A stretch of 64,000 bases of DNA from Actinopolyspora xinjiangensis (GTDB lineage: Bacteria > Actinomycetota > Actinomycetes > Mycobacteriales > Pseudonocardiaceae): positions 372,001 through 436,000 of the forward strand of contig NZ_FNJR01000002.1 in assembly GCF_900104475.1 (NCBI RefSeq), written 5' to 3'. Position 1 is the stretch's first letter, and each line of letters starts with the position of its first letter. The notes beneath the pieces were generated by a model that had not been told where the DNA came from, did not search any database, and saw only the letters and a program-made list of their open reading frames with translations. The position numbers and the translations under genes are program-made. This document shows positions 45,504 to 53,934 of the stretch, piece after piece.

Positions 45504-46550
45504 TCAATCGAGTTCATGAATCCGTTGTGTGGCAGCGTCGTCCTCCCACCCGACGAGGGCACGGTGGTCCGCCGCCCACTCGGCGCGGGTCCAGGATTCC
45601 GGCATGGCTTCCAGGGATTCTCTCGCGGCCTGGCGGGCTTGCTCGGCGTCTCCGAGCGCGTAGAGCACGAACCCTTTGTGCCCGTTAAGAACAGGCGGTG
45701 TGTGCCAGTACGAACCGTCCGGTAATTCTTGGGGATCGGGAGCATTCTCGATCAGGCGATCGGCTTGAGTGAGCATCCGCGTGGCGGTATGGGCATCCCC
45801 TTCGTAGGCCGCGATCTCGGCACCTTGCAAGTGCCCGTACGCGCGAAGTCCCGGATCGACCCGGCTGTCACGCATCGCCGCTCGGTTGAGGTTGGCCGCC
45901 TGGCCGTAGTCGCCGAGCAGTAGGGCGCGATACGCGGCGAAGCTCAGCGCGGTGGCGAGCCGTTGCGGATCGTCGGCTTCCAGCGCCAGCCGCGCCGCGC
46001 GGTCCAAGAGGGCTTGCGCGTCGCCGTACTCGTCCCGTGCGATCTTGAGCCAGCCGAGGTACTGGCTGATCTCCGAGGCCAGTCCCACCGCTTCGGGGGT
46101 GTGCTTGGTCTCCTCGGCCAGGTGGTTCACGAGCTCGGCGTGGGCCGCGACGCTGGGCAGGACGGCGCTCGCGGACGTTTCGTCTTCGAGCCTGCGCACG
46201 GCCGAGAGCATGTCGGCTGCTTGGGACAGGGCCGTGGTATCGGCCCCGCGGGGGTGCTGTGCGGCCCAGTGGAGCCGCTCGGCTCGTGGGTCGGGTGCGA
46301 ATCCGAGGTCGCGATCGGATGCCCGCAGGATCGCGCGGAAGGCCGCCCGGTAGTCCCGCCCCGGCCGTTGGATCTGCCCGCGCTCAAGCCTGCCGAGATA
46401 ATGCCGGTCCAGCGCTCCCGACCTGCCGGTGTTGTCGAGTAGCCACGCGTTGACCCGTTCGGCCAACTCGGCGCGGCTCATGTGCTCACCGGGCACGCGA
46501 ACCGACTCCGCCGCGTGTCGTGCGGCCTTGAGGTGATCGTTACCGACCAT
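45504..46550 (-). CDS. Helix-turn-helix regulator with TPR-like domain
   Basis: 348 aa. The N-terminal DNA-binding-like region (about residues 20-75) reads SRAELAERVNAWLLDNTG and LDRHYLGRLERGQIQRPGRDYR, an XRE-like domain common in actinobacteria. The remainder is a series of Ala/Leu-rich helical repeats (for example YGDAQALLDRAARLALEADDP) resembling a TPR superhelix that may bind a peptide or partner. It is monocistronic, with the sRNA candidate beyond its 3' end. The target is unknown. Confidence 0.8.
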   Translation of the reverse strand: MVGNDHLKAARHAAESVRVPGEHMSRAELAERVNAWLLDNTGRSGALDRHYLGRLERGQIQRPGRDYRAAFRAILRASDRDLGFAPDPRAERLHWAAQHPRGADTTALSQAADMLSAVRRLEDETSASAVLPSVAAHAELVNHLAEETKHTPEAVGLASEISQYLGWLKIARDEYGDAQALLDRAARLALEADDPQRLATALSFAAYRALLLGDYGQAANLNRAAMRDSRVDPGLRAYGHLQGAEIAAYEGDAHTATRMLTQADRLIENAPDPQELPDGSYWHTPPVLNGHKGFVLYALGDAEQARQAARESLEAMPESWTRAEWAADHRALVGWEDDAATQRIHELD

Positions 46551-46767
46551 AGTTCTTCAGTCTGCCACCGAGCTGGAAGGGGTTACCGTGGAAACCACCG
46601 AACGACAGCACTACTGGCCGCCCGTGCCAGACCGGACCGGGTTCACATGGCACCGACACTCCTTGAGCTGTCCATCAGCGGGAAACGTTCCGAGCGTGTG
46701 AGCCGGCAACGGTTCGACGGGTTGTGAGCCGACCGTGCCTGTCGTACCCGCTCGCTACCTTGCGCGC

Positions 46768-47211
46768 ATGGGGCAAGCACAGGAGGTTCTGGCCGAGATG
46801 CTCCGCGACGACGTCGCCCCGGCGCTTCGCGAGCTCGGCCTCAAGGGATCGGGCAAGCGGTACAGGTTGCCCTCGCGCGAGTACCTCGCCGAGATCGGCA
46901 TCCAGTCCTCGCTCTCCGGTTCCAGCGAGTGGCTCAAGTTCACGGTCAACCTGAGCGTCATCCACCGAGCCGGGTACGAGGAATTACGCGAATCGAGGAC
47001 TCATCTGCCCGAGAGACCGAGTCCCAACATGATGTACAGCACCAGCTGTCAGTGGCGGCAGCGCCTCGGAAAACTGGTCGACGGGCAGGATCGATGGTGG
47101 GTACTCGACGCGGAGGGTGAAAGCAGGCAGGAGGTTGCCAGGGATATCGTGGCGGCTGTGCGGGATGCCGGTTTACCCGAGCTGCGTGCGCGCATCGAGA
47201 ATACGTCTTAG
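46768..47211 (+). CDS. DUF4304 domain protein
   Basis: 147 aa from the ATG at 46768; the frame is open to 46735. It has VAPALRELGLKGSGKRYRLP, SEWLKFTVNLSVIH and WWVLDAEGESRQEVARDIVA. The order (start helix, beta strands with a W-x-F-x-VNL run, terminal helix) fits DUF4304. The function is unknown. It is divergent from the HTH/TPR regulator across about 220 bp and converges on the next gene. Confidence 0.75.
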   Translation: MGQAQEVLAEMLRDDVAPALRELGLKGSGKRYRLPSREYLAEIGIQSSLSGSSEWLKFTVNLSVIHRAGYEELRESRTHLPERPSPNMMYSTSCQWRQRLGKLVDGQDRWWVLDAEGESRQEVARDIVAAVRDAGLPELRARIENTS

Positions 47212-47260
47212 CCCCTTCCTCGGTCTGCGCTGCTGCCCCACGGAGAATCCCCCGAAGGGG

Positions 47261-47596
47261 TCACCTCGGATGGTCGGTTGTTCGGGAAGCGTTTGTCGGG
47301 GGACAAGTATCGGTGTTGATCGGTCCGAGTACCGGGTCGAACACCGTGATCCGCTCGGCGCGTTTCCCGGAATCGGCTTTCTGCCGACGACTTTGCCACA
47401 GGTCGAGCTGTGAGTTCTTCGTGCGCGTCTTTCCGTGGTGTTCGCACCGTCCGCCGCCGGTGGCGACCGTGCAACGGGTGCCCTTCCGGGTGGTCCCGCC
47501 GCACTGCACCGCCGGATCGTGAATGTGGCACAACCCGGAGGGACGCGCCCCGTTCGGGCAAGGCTTACCCGTCTTCGTGGTCGTTCGACAGCGCAT
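47261..47596 (-). CDS. Small protein with two C-C-C-H zinc-like motifs (DUF5763-like)
   Basis: 111 aa from the ATG at 47596. Two tandem motifs of the form C-x9-C-x8/9-C-x2-H are visible: CRTTTKTGKPCPNGARPSGL then CHIH, and CGGTTRKGTRCTVATGGGRC then EHH. Such motifs are found in phage- and plasmid-encoded DUF5763 proteins and probably bind zinc. The C-terminal half is basic and polar. The role is unknown; nucleic-acid binding is plausible. It is AT-richer than core genes, as expected of accessory DNA. Confidence 0.65.
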   Translation of the reverse strand: MRCRTTTKTGKPCPNGARPSGLCHIHDPAVQCGGTTRKGTRCTVATGGGRCEHHGKTRTKNSQLDLWQSRRQKADSGKRAERITVFDPVLGPINTDTCPPTNASRTTDHPR

Positions 47597-47963
47597 GATC
47601 TGATCATGCCACTTTCCAGGGTCGATCGGACGCACAAGGTTCGCTGTTCGCGGTGTTGCCGAGACCCCAGAAGCGAATGTTCCAGGAGAGCACATCGTCC
47701 GCTGTGCCCACTCGGCCGTGTGTGCTCCGCCCTGATTCACGGTGAGTCCGTACTGCTCCGGTTCTGGTCGTCCCGCACCGGACCACCGGTCGTAGACCCG
47801 TGGCCGAATGAAATACCGCCACCTGAAGAAGGTTCGTGGCGGTCACCCGCATTGGAACGTGGTCGCTGTTTCGGCGGCGACCACGTCCCCTTCTCACCTC
47901 ACCCGTGTCCTGATTCCAGCGGCACGCTCCGGGGGCCGGATCGCGCGGTACGGGGTGCGTTCC
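47597..47963. other. Interval without a recognised gene
   Basis: The frames present extend the flanking ORF upstream or give low-complexity translations. No repeats or strong hairpins were noticed. Confidence 0.4.
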
Positions 47964-48374
47964 TCAGTAGGTGTAGGGCCGGGTCATGGCTTCCAGGAAG
48001 TGCCCGGCCGGATCGGTGAAGTACACACCCCGCCCGCCGTGATTGTTGTTGTGCTGCTCGGGCAGCTTTCGTCGTGGATCGGCCCAGTGCGGTACTCCCT
48101 CGTGCCGCAGCCGACCGTACAACCCGTCGAAGTCCTCCTCGGTTATCAGAAAAGCGTAGTGCTGCGGCGGGAATTCGATGCCGGGTTCGGCGAACTGCAG
48201 CATAGTGCCGCCGTCCAGGTGCACCACGAGAAAGTAACCATCGGGTTCGGCCGGAGGAAGCGCGAAGACGCGAGTGAAAAAGGCCGCCGAATCGTGCTTG
48301 TCGCGCGCGGCGATGATCGTGTGGTTGAACAGAACGGTCAACGGGTCGTCTCCCGTGGAACGTGGCGCCTCCAT
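47964..48374 (-). CDS. VOC-family (glyoxalase-fold) protein
   Basis: 136 aa from the ATG at 48374 (MEAPRSTGDDPLTVLFNHTI). It has FNHTIIAARDKHDSAAFFTR, LDGGTMLQFAEPG, HYAFLITEEDFDGLYGRL and GRGVYFTDPAGHFLEAMTR. These are the two beta-alpha-beta-beta-beta units of a VOC fold, with metal-ligand positions near H in FNHT and E in FLEAM. Substrates in this superfamily range from glutathione adducts to antibiotics, so no reaction is assigned. Confidence 0.82.
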   Translation of the reverse strand: MEAPRSTGDDPLTVLFNHTIIAARDKHDSAAFFTRVFALPPAEPDGYFLVVHLDGGTMLQFAEPGIEFPPQHYAFLITEEDFDGLYGRLRHEGVPHWADPRRKLPEQHNNNHGGRGVYFTDPAGHFLEAMTRPYTY

Positions 48375-48528
48375 GCCTGACGCTGTCCGCCACCGGCACG
48401 CGACGCGAGACCCGATCCTCGGATATGTCCGCAACTTTCGCAAGCCCTTCAACCGGGTCCGCGAAGTGGCCTGCCGTACTCTTCCGAGGTCGCCGGTCGA
48501 GACGCGGCTACGGCCGATCCCGTGGGAA

Positions 48529-48720
48529 TCAGCCCTTGCGGCGCCGCTCGTTGAGTTCGCGGAGCTGGCGCTTCACGTCGTCGAGCTCCCAGCGGTAGTG
48601 ACCACCCGGGGTGGTCAGGGTGGGTTCCAGCTGGCCCGTCCGCGCGTAGTTGGTGATCGACCGGTGTGAGATCCCGAGAGCTCGCGCCAGCTCCCCGCTC
48701 GTCAGCAGTCGATCGGACAT
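48529..48720 (-). CDS. BldC-like mini-MerR DNA-binding protein
   Basis: 63 aa with only a MerR-type winged helix: LLTSGELARALGISHRSITN, then YARTGQLEPTLTTPGGHYRW and a short basic C-terminal helix. There is no effector or dimerisation domain. Streptomyces BldC (about 68 aa) has the same architecture and binds direct repeats head to tail as a cooperative multimer. The divergent intergenic region holds five 9-bp direct repeats, so autoregulation and control of the zinc-finger gene are likely. An excisionase-like role is an alternative. Confidence 0.85.
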   Translation of the reverse strand: MSDRLLTSGELARALGISHRSITNYARTGQLEPTLTTPGGHYRWELDDVKRQLRELNERRRKG

Positions 48721-48760
48721 GCCTCGAAGATAGTTCGCTCGATCGGTTGACCGCTTGTCG

Positions 48761-48821
48761 ATTTAGCAGATTTAGCGGTTCTGTTGGGTTCGACGAGTTA
48801 GCGGATTTAGCAGGTTAAGCG
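48761..48821. promoter_or_regulatory. Five 9-bp direct repeats, likely BldC-type operator array
   Basis: GATTTAGCA (48761-48769), GATTTAGCG (48770-48778), then after 16 bases GAGTTAGCG (48795-48803), GATTTAGCA (48804-48812) and GGTTAAGCG (48813-48821). Consensus is about GATTTAGCR. The array is AT-rich and sits between the divergent mini-MerR gene (start 48720) and the zinc-finger gene (start 48837). The last unit ends 15 bases before the latter's ATG. Confidence 0.7.
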
Positions 48822-48836
48822 TCTTGAGGAGTCACG

Positions 48837-49148
48837 ATGACGAGTGAACGTCAGCACTTCTGGATGCCGATCCCGGCCCCCGAATCGAAGCGGCACGCCT
48901 TCCGGGGCAGGCAGTGGGACGGGTCTCCGGTGGCCGAGAGCCTGTGCGGCTCGGCGCTGCCGATGGCACGCCCCAGCGAGATGGACTGGATCCAGTGCCC
49001 CACCTGTTGGCACTGCTGGCAGGAGTTGCTGGAACGGGCTCCCGAGCCGGAGTCCACCTGTCAGGGCTGCCCCTACCGCTCCGGAAGACGCGATCCGGAG
49101 ACCATGCGCGCGGAACTGGAGCGAACCGAATCCCCTCGACCCCGCTGA
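48837..49148 (+). CDS. Zinc-finger-like actinobacterial protein
   Basis: 103 aa. It begins HFWMPIPAPESKRHAF, a signature of small Pseudonocardiales proteins annotated as zinc-finger, and has IQCPTCWHCWQELLER with CxxCxxC plus a second pair in CQGCPYRSGRR. Zinc binding is likely; function is unknown. GGAG lies six bases upstream of the ATG. It is divergent from the mini-MerR gene and shares its repeat array. Confidence 0.7.
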   Translation: MTSERQHFWMPIPAPESKRHAFRGRQWDGSPVAESLCGSALPMARPSEMDWIQCPTCWHCWQELLERAPEPESTCQGCPYRSGRRDPETMRAELERTESPRPR

Positions 49149-49278
49149 AGCCCTGGAGAATCCGAGAGGCCGAAAGGAGCACTTCCGCGTCGAGTGGAAA
49201 ACATGCGCATGAGATTCCACGTCGTGTGGCGGCTTGCTCGCCTCTGAAACCTGTTGACGACAGCGGTTCGATGACTTC

Positions 49279-49515
49279 ATGGGTAGGGCCCAGCACAGCA
49301 AGACCATCGAACAGGAACTCGCCGGTTCACGACGCGACGCCTACAAGCGCAAGAAGCCGAGGAAAACCGGGAAAAGCCAGGACGTCCGAGGTCCGGTCAA
49401 GGCGAAACTGAAACGCCCCCTGGAACAGGACGCCGCCGACCGAGCGGCTGAGAAGTACGGCGACTCGGTGAGAACCGGATCAGCGGGACTGCCTACCACT
49501 GGTAAACGTCGCTGA
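49279..49515 (+). CDS. Lysine/arginine-rich small protein
   Basis: 78 aa, strongly basic (YKRKKPRKTGKSQD and KAKLKRPLEQD), otherwise polar, with no hydrophobic segment. It could bind nucleic acid. It follows the zinc-finger gene by 130 bp on the same strand. No family recognised. Lysine richness is unusual in this GC-rich genome and favours a real gene over chance. Confidence 0.5.
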   Translation: MGRAQHSKTIEQELAGSRRDAYKRKKPRKTGKSQDVRGPVKAKLKRPLEQDAADRAAEKYGDSVRTGSAGLPTTGKRR

Positions 49516-49960
49516 TTCCTCCTGCCAGGGAGTCCCCGCACTGCTCCGATGCCGACCGAACGATCGTCGCCGCGTCCGGATGAATTCTCCGCTGAGCTCG
49601 AATCCGGTCGCCGTGCTCGCTCCACCGCGCCACTCGCACCTTCCGGCACAGCTGCTGTCGGGCTCCGCCGAGACATTCCGAAAGCCATGTGCGACCTCCC
49701 ACGCACCGACACCGCGGATCACACGTGCGGTTCCAGCACAATCGGCTCGTCCGAGCGGTTACCCGGCGTTTGGTCGGTCGAGAACGACTTCGACCCGGAC
49801 TGGGCGCGGAGCTCCGGGAAGTGGTGATGCGGAACTGGGGGAGCCAGGGCGTGAGATGCCCCGGCCCTCGTCGCGGCGCGTGGTCGTGGCGCGGACGAAC
49901 CAGGAGGCCATCGGCTTCGGAGGCCGCCGCACCACGACCACGCGGGCAACGACCGTGTCG
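49516..49960. other. Interval without a supported gene
   Basis: Open frames exist on both strands with no recognisable domain. It may hold decayed sequence like that seen just beyond the TM2 gene. Confidence 0.4.
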
Positions 49961-50245
49961 TTACGCCCTGCTCATGTCACGCTGCCGCAGTTCGCCGGCC
50001 AGCTCCAGGTTGTGCTGCTTGACCCAGCCGGGAATGAGGAAAGCGTCCACGAGCGCCCACACGGCACTGATGGGGCTGGTGATGACGAGCACCGTGCACA
50101 CCAGCTGCGCCACGGCCGTCCCGACCCGGTCGCCCGCGTAGAACCGGTGGGCACCGAACAGGCCGAGGAAGAACCACAGCACGTAGCTGACCACCAGCGA
50201 CTTCTGTCGAGCCTGGTATTCCATCATGTCGTATTCAGCGTTCAA
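49961..50245 (-). CDS. TM2-domain membrane protein
   Basis: 94 aa. The TM2 motif is complete: a first helix VVSYVLWFFLGLFGAHRFYAGD with the conserved G-x-F-G-x-H-R-F-Y-x-G, then a second helix beginning AVAQLVCTVLVITSPISAVW and the WALVDAF DxF-type ending. It is a two-pass membrane protein of unknown role. The polar N-terminus of about 18 residues and the C-terminus probably face the cytoplasm. Confidence 0.85.
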   Translation of the reverse strand: MNAEYDMMEYQARQKSLVVSYVLWFFLGLFGAHRFYAGDRVGTAVAQLVCTVLVITSPISAVWALVDAFLIPGWVKQHNLELAGELRQRDMSRA

Positions 50246-50499
50246 CCGGCTGTCTCCTCATTGGGCGCTTTGGCGGAGCCGCCTCATCCTATGTTCCGGC
50301 CGAACGGTGGCTCGTTCCGGTCGTCCTGGGGTATGACAGCGGTGGACACAGCGCACGAGCCGTCGCTGGGGACGTTCTCGTTACCGCGTGCTACGGTCAC
50401 GAGTGGTTTCCGCGCGGAATTTACGAGCCCGTGCAGCCGTCACTCCGGCACCCGAGTCGGTCCGGTGTGGATGCCGCCGGGGCCGGCGGCTCCGTGATC

Positions 50500-50646
50500 T
50501 CGCCGTGGTTCCAGTCCTGGGTGGTCCACGGTTTCACCACCGCGTTCCGCCGCGCCGGGCAGCGGTGGTTCCTCGACGTGGCGAAGCGGGTGGCCGACCA
50601 CCTGGTGCGGAGCCTGCCGTCCGATCACGTTCCGCTGTGGGACCAC
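50500..50646 (+). pseudogene. Fragment of a GH88-type unsaturated glucuronyl hydrolase
   Basis: The plus frame reads SWVVHGFTTAFRRAGQRWFL and then DVAKRVADHLVRSLPSDHVP followed by LWD. This is like the internal GFTTxYRxTGxxxFLxxAxxVADYFLxxLPxDGVPxWD segment of GH88 and related enzymes. Nothing recognisable flanks it and the frame has no matching start or continuation. It is a relic of about 50 residues from a protein normally near 380. Confidence 0.55.
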
Positions 50647-50815
50647 CGCTCGTCGTCGACCACGTCGTCGATGGTGAAAAACCGTAGTGCGATGTCCACG
50701 GGGCGTCCGTCCAGCACCACCCGGCCCCTTCGATGCCCGGGTTCATCGGCTTCGACGATCCGAACCGGAAGGTCGATTCCTTCCCACATCTCGGCTAAGG
50801 CATCCGACAGGTGTC
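50647..50815 (-). pseudogene. Fragment of an unidentified protein, abutting the GH88 relic
   Basis: The minus frame reads FRHLSDALAEMWEGIDLPVR, IVEADEPGHRRGRVVLDGRP and VDIALRFFTIDDVVDDERW. The VLDGRPVDIxxRFF stretch vaguely recalls circularly permuted ATP-grasp proteins. It ends head-on against the GH88 fragment near 50646, so two unrelated remnants appear joined at a deletion or insertion scar. The family call is tentative. Confidence 0.4.
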
Positions 50816-51195
50816 GGAACCGGAGCGGCTTCACCGGGGGCGCACACGGCTGCTGTGGAAGGAGTGCGCCCATCGGTGATCGATTCGGACATCGAAAGCA
50901 GGTGCCGCGCCAAACGTCGTCCGGTACGGACGAAGTCCAGGTCCGCCTGTTCCGCGACTTCCCGGAAGGAAGGGACTTCTAGCTGCGATTCCTGGGAAAC
51001 ACAGTGGTCCGCTCCGCCGAGATCGCCGGCGATGTTGAACTCCAGCGGACGCGGTGATTCGCCACCGTGGTGGAAGCCGGCACGGCCGTAGCGGTTCCGT
51101 CCGGAGATCGGGAACCGCTACGACGACTCGATTCGCCCGGGGGCGATACCCGGCGTGGTCCCGTAACGACGCAGGTCACCACTCTTCCGGAGAAG

Positions 51196-52212
51196 TCACA
51201 GTTGGAGTTCCCGCATCGCGGTGTACCAGGGTTCGGCTTCCATGTGTGTCAGGTCCGGGCTGGCTCCGCGGGCCGCGGCGGCTGCCGAGACCAGTCGTTG
51301 GAAGGGCAGGATCGTCACGAAAGGTCGTACGTGGAGCGGAACCGGTTCGAACGTCAGAGTCGCGTCGCTGCCACGCTCACCCGCGAACAGTACTGTCGCG
51401 CCGATCCGGTCCAGCAGTGCGGCTAGCTCCTCGGTGCGCCCTCCGTCCTCGTTGGCGGGCCGTAGCAGGTACGCCGTGGTTCGATCGCTGTAGACGGCCG
51501 GCGTGCCGTGCAGCGCGAACTCGGTGTGCAGCCCTTCCACCCACCGGTAGGTGCCTTCCTTGAGCTTGAGGGCGGCTTCCTGCGCGGTGATCTGGTCCAG
51601 CCCCGTTCCGGCGATGAATGCCGGGGCGGGGTGATTCTCGACGAGTGCGTCCACCGCGGCCTGGTTCAGGGGCAGTTCCAGTGTCCGCAGCAGCGCGTCC
51701 GGCACCGTGGTCAGCGCGTGCCGTAGGGGCTCCGCGTCCGTTCCGAGCATTCCGCGGATCAAGCGGGCCAGCACGGTCAGCGAGGCGAGGTAGGAGATGG
51801 TGTGGGTACTGGCCTTTTCCTGCGGCACGGTGGGGATCACCGTCTCGGCCTCGGGGAGCGCACCCTCGCCGGAGATCGCCACGGTACGAGCGCCTGCGGC
51901 GGCTGCTCGGGCCAGCACTTCGTTGGGGCGCTGCTTGGTTCCCCGGTGGCTGACCACGACGATCTGGTCCTGGGAGGTGATTTCCTCGCTGAGCGCGAGA
52001 TCGTGGGCGTCCACGGCGTGCGCGCGAACCCTGCCGCCGCTGAGCATTCGGGTCCATGCGGCCGCGATCCGGCACGCGTGCAGCGAAGTGCCGATTCCGG
52101 TCAGCACCACGGGCCGCCGCGCGTCCAGCACCGCGAGATCACCCTCATCGGACAGTCGGCGAACCGCCTCGGCCTGCCCGGCGACATAGCCGTCGAACGC
52201 TTCACTCGTCAT
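51196..52212 (-). CDS. SIS-domain sugar isomerase/deaminase-like protein
   Basis: 338 aa from the ATG at 52212, with GGAGGA eight bases upstream. It has two SIS domains as in the isomerase half of GlmS. The first carries VVLTGIGTSLHACRIAAAW and IVVVSHRGTKQRPNEVLARA. The second carries AFIAGTGLDQITAQEAALKL followed by KEGTYRWVEG, where the Glu of ALKLKE matches the GlmS catalytic position. There is no glutaminase domain. It could interconvert or deaminate an amino-sugar phosphate (AgaS/FrlB-like). It is monocistronic and follows an IS remnant. Confidence 0.82.
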   Translation of the reverse strand: MTSEAFDGYVAGQAEAVRRLSDEGDLAVLDARRPVVLTGIGTSLHACRIAAAWTRMLSGGRVRAHAVDAHDLALSEEITSQDQIVVVSHRGTKQRPNEVLARAAAAGARTVAISGEGALPEAETVIPTVPQEKASTHTISYLASLTVLARLIRGMLGTDAEPLRHALTTVPDALLRTLELPLNQAAVDALVENHPAPAFIAGTGLDQITAQEAALKLKEGTYRWVEGLHTEFALHGTPAVYSDRTTAYLLRPANEDGGRTEELAALLDRIGATVLFAGERGSDATLTFEPVPLHVRPFVTILPFQRLVSAAAAARGASPDLTHMEAEPWYTAMRELQL

Positions 52213-52299
52213 CTGCGGTTCCTCCCGCGTTGTCGGCGGTGGCGGGGGTGCCGTCACCGAAATGGAGCAGATTGGCTCGGGAACTCTCCGCTGCAGAAT

Positions 52300-52433
52300 A
52301 CAAATGTCGATCGGTCTTTTCCGAGTTTGTACCCGACGCTTCGCATCACTCCGATCCGCTCGTACCCGGCGGTGCGGAACAGGCGAAGCGACGCGCTGTT
52401 GGCGGAGGTGACCAGTGTTGGCCCGTGTCCTCG
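52300..52433 (-). pseudogene. C-terminal fragment of a GNAT acetyltransferase
   Basis: The frame reads TSANSASLRLFRTAGYERIG then VMRSVGYKLGK, matching the N-x-x-S-x-x-L-(F)-x-x-x-G-(F/Y)-x-x-x-G-x-x-x-x-x-G-x-K ending of phosphinothricin-type N-acetyltransferases. It is fused in frame to the end of an IS5 transposase relic. The N-terminal acetyl-CoA-binding part is missing. Confidence 0.6.
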
Positions 52434-52868
52434 AAGCCGGATGAGCAGGGTGGTGAGGTCGATCATGGCTTGGTAGGACGGGGCGGTCTTGTCGTGGTGG
52501 GTGGCGATGGCTCGGTATCGCTTGAGCCGGTCGAGGCAGTGGTCGGGAACCGTGGCGGGAATGCTTCGCCTGCGCGGGGAAGAGCGGTTGGTCCGGCTGG
52601 AGCGGCCCGTGGCGGCGGGCACGGGCCCGGGCCACCAGCATCGGCCGGCGTCCCATCACGCGGCCGGCACCGGAAGCGGTGACAGACGGGGCTTGCGCGG
52701 GCCGCACCTGGCCGGAAGATCCCGCCACGCCACCTCGGTGTTGGCCTTGAACAACATCCCGTTGATCACCGGACGATCATCCACCTGAGGACGCCCCCCC
52801 GCCGACACCGGCAGCAGGGGCGCGATGATCTGCCAACGCTCATCCGTCGACTCATCTCCACGCACCAC
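52434..52868 (-). mobile_element. Degenerate IS5-family transposase remnant
   Basis: The transposase N-terminus is at about 52690-52868: STDERWQIIAPLLPVSAGGR and VINGMLFKANTEVAWRDLPA. The C-terminus is at 52434-52550: HCLDRLKRYRAIATHHDKTA and SYQAMIDLTTLLI. These fit the start and end of an IS5/IS1182-like DDE transposase, with most of the catalytic middle deleted. It is about half the usual gene length and is inactive. It lies directly upstream of the SIS gene. Confidence 0.75.
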
Positions 52869-53106
52869 GATCCACGATCAAACCAGACCGTCAACACCCC
52901 CTCGAGGACAAGATCTGGTGGTTCTTCGGTGGTGGCGTGAACGGTGGTGGTTGGGGGCGGGGCGTTCCGAACGGGTCGGGGGGTCGTCGAGCCGTTTTCG
53001 TCGACGGAGCGGACACGCTCCACTGGAGACCGTGCGTTCTCCGGAACCGCCGAAGCGGGACACGTGGTACGAAAAGCGCGGCGAACGTTACCTCGCCAGG
53101 GGTTGT

Positions 53107-53934
53107 TCAGGAGGGCACCCGGGCCAGCCCGGCGTAGATACCGCTGGGTTCGGCGGGGTGGGTGGCCTCTTCGTTGTGCCAGTGCTGGGCGTAGCGGATG
53201 CCCGGTTCGACGAGTTCGGTGCCCTCGAACAGACTGAGCAGCTGCTCGTGAGTGCGCGGGTAGGCTTTGTGGCTGGCCCTGCTGCGTTGGATGCGCTCGG
53301 CCGCCTCCCGCATGTTCACCTCCTCGTCGTCGGCGGTCACGTGCGAGATCGCGATGTAGCTGCCGGGGACGAGCGCCGCGCGGTACTTCGCCAGCGTCTC
53401 GCGGAGCAGGTCGGTGTCCGGAAAGTACTGCAGCACACAGAGCAGCAGCACCGCCACCGGCCGGTCGAGGTCCAACATCCCGCGTGTGACCGGTGAGTTC
53501 AGCACCTCGCCCGGCTCGGTGAGATCACCCCGCAGGATCGCCGCGTTGCTCACCCCCTCGAGCAGGAACTCGCTGTGCGAGACCGCCACCGGCTCGTTGT
53601 CCACGTAGACCACCCGCGCCCCCGGATCGTGCCGGTGCGCGATCTCGTGCACGTTGCCTATGGTGGGGACCCCGGATCCCAGGTCGAGGAACTGGTCCAC
53701 CCCCTGTAGGCAGCAGTGGGTCACCACGCGGCGCAGCAGCGACCTGTTCTCGCGTGCCATGCCCGCGATCCGGGGCTCGGCCTCGGCGATGTGGTCGCCG
53801 AGTTCGCGGTCCACGGCGAAGTTCGCGGAACCGCCGAGCCAGTAGTCGTAGACACGTGCGGGGTTGGGACGACTGACATCGACGTCTTCGGGGAGCCGAT
53901 GCGCGTGTTCGGGTGATCCACCGAGGCCGGTCAT
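53107..53934 (-). CDS. SAM-dependent methyltransferase, PF04672 (DUF574) family
   Basis: 275 aa from the ATG at 53934, with GGGAGAG upstream. The family signature is SRPNPARVYDYWLGGSANFA followed by DRELG. The SAM motif is QFLDLGSGVPTIGNVHEIA and the acidic loop VVYVDNEPVAVSHSE. VAVLLLCVLQYFPD follows. Members are abundant in actinomycetes, often near XRE-DUF397 systems, and their substrates are unknown. It is monocistronic. Confidence 0.9.
   Translation of the reverse strand: MTGLGGSPEHAHRLPEDVDVSRPNPARVYDYWLGGSANFAVDRELGDHIAEAEPRIAGMARENRSLLRRVVTHCCLQGVDQFLDLGSGVPTIGNVHEIAHRHDPGARVVYVDNEPVAVSHSEFLLEGVSNAAILRGDLTEPGEVLNSPVTRGMLDLDRPVAVLLLCVLQYFPDTDLLRETLAKYRAALVPGSYIAISHVTADDEEVNMREAAERIQRSRASHKAYPRTHEQLLSLFEGTELVEPGIRYAQHWHNEEATHPAEPSGIYAGLARVPS

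Noticed and set aside
48761-48821. CRISPR-like array
   Set aside because: The units are only 9 bp without unique spacers, and they sit in a divergent promoter; an operator array fits better. No other CRISPR-like repeat was seen.
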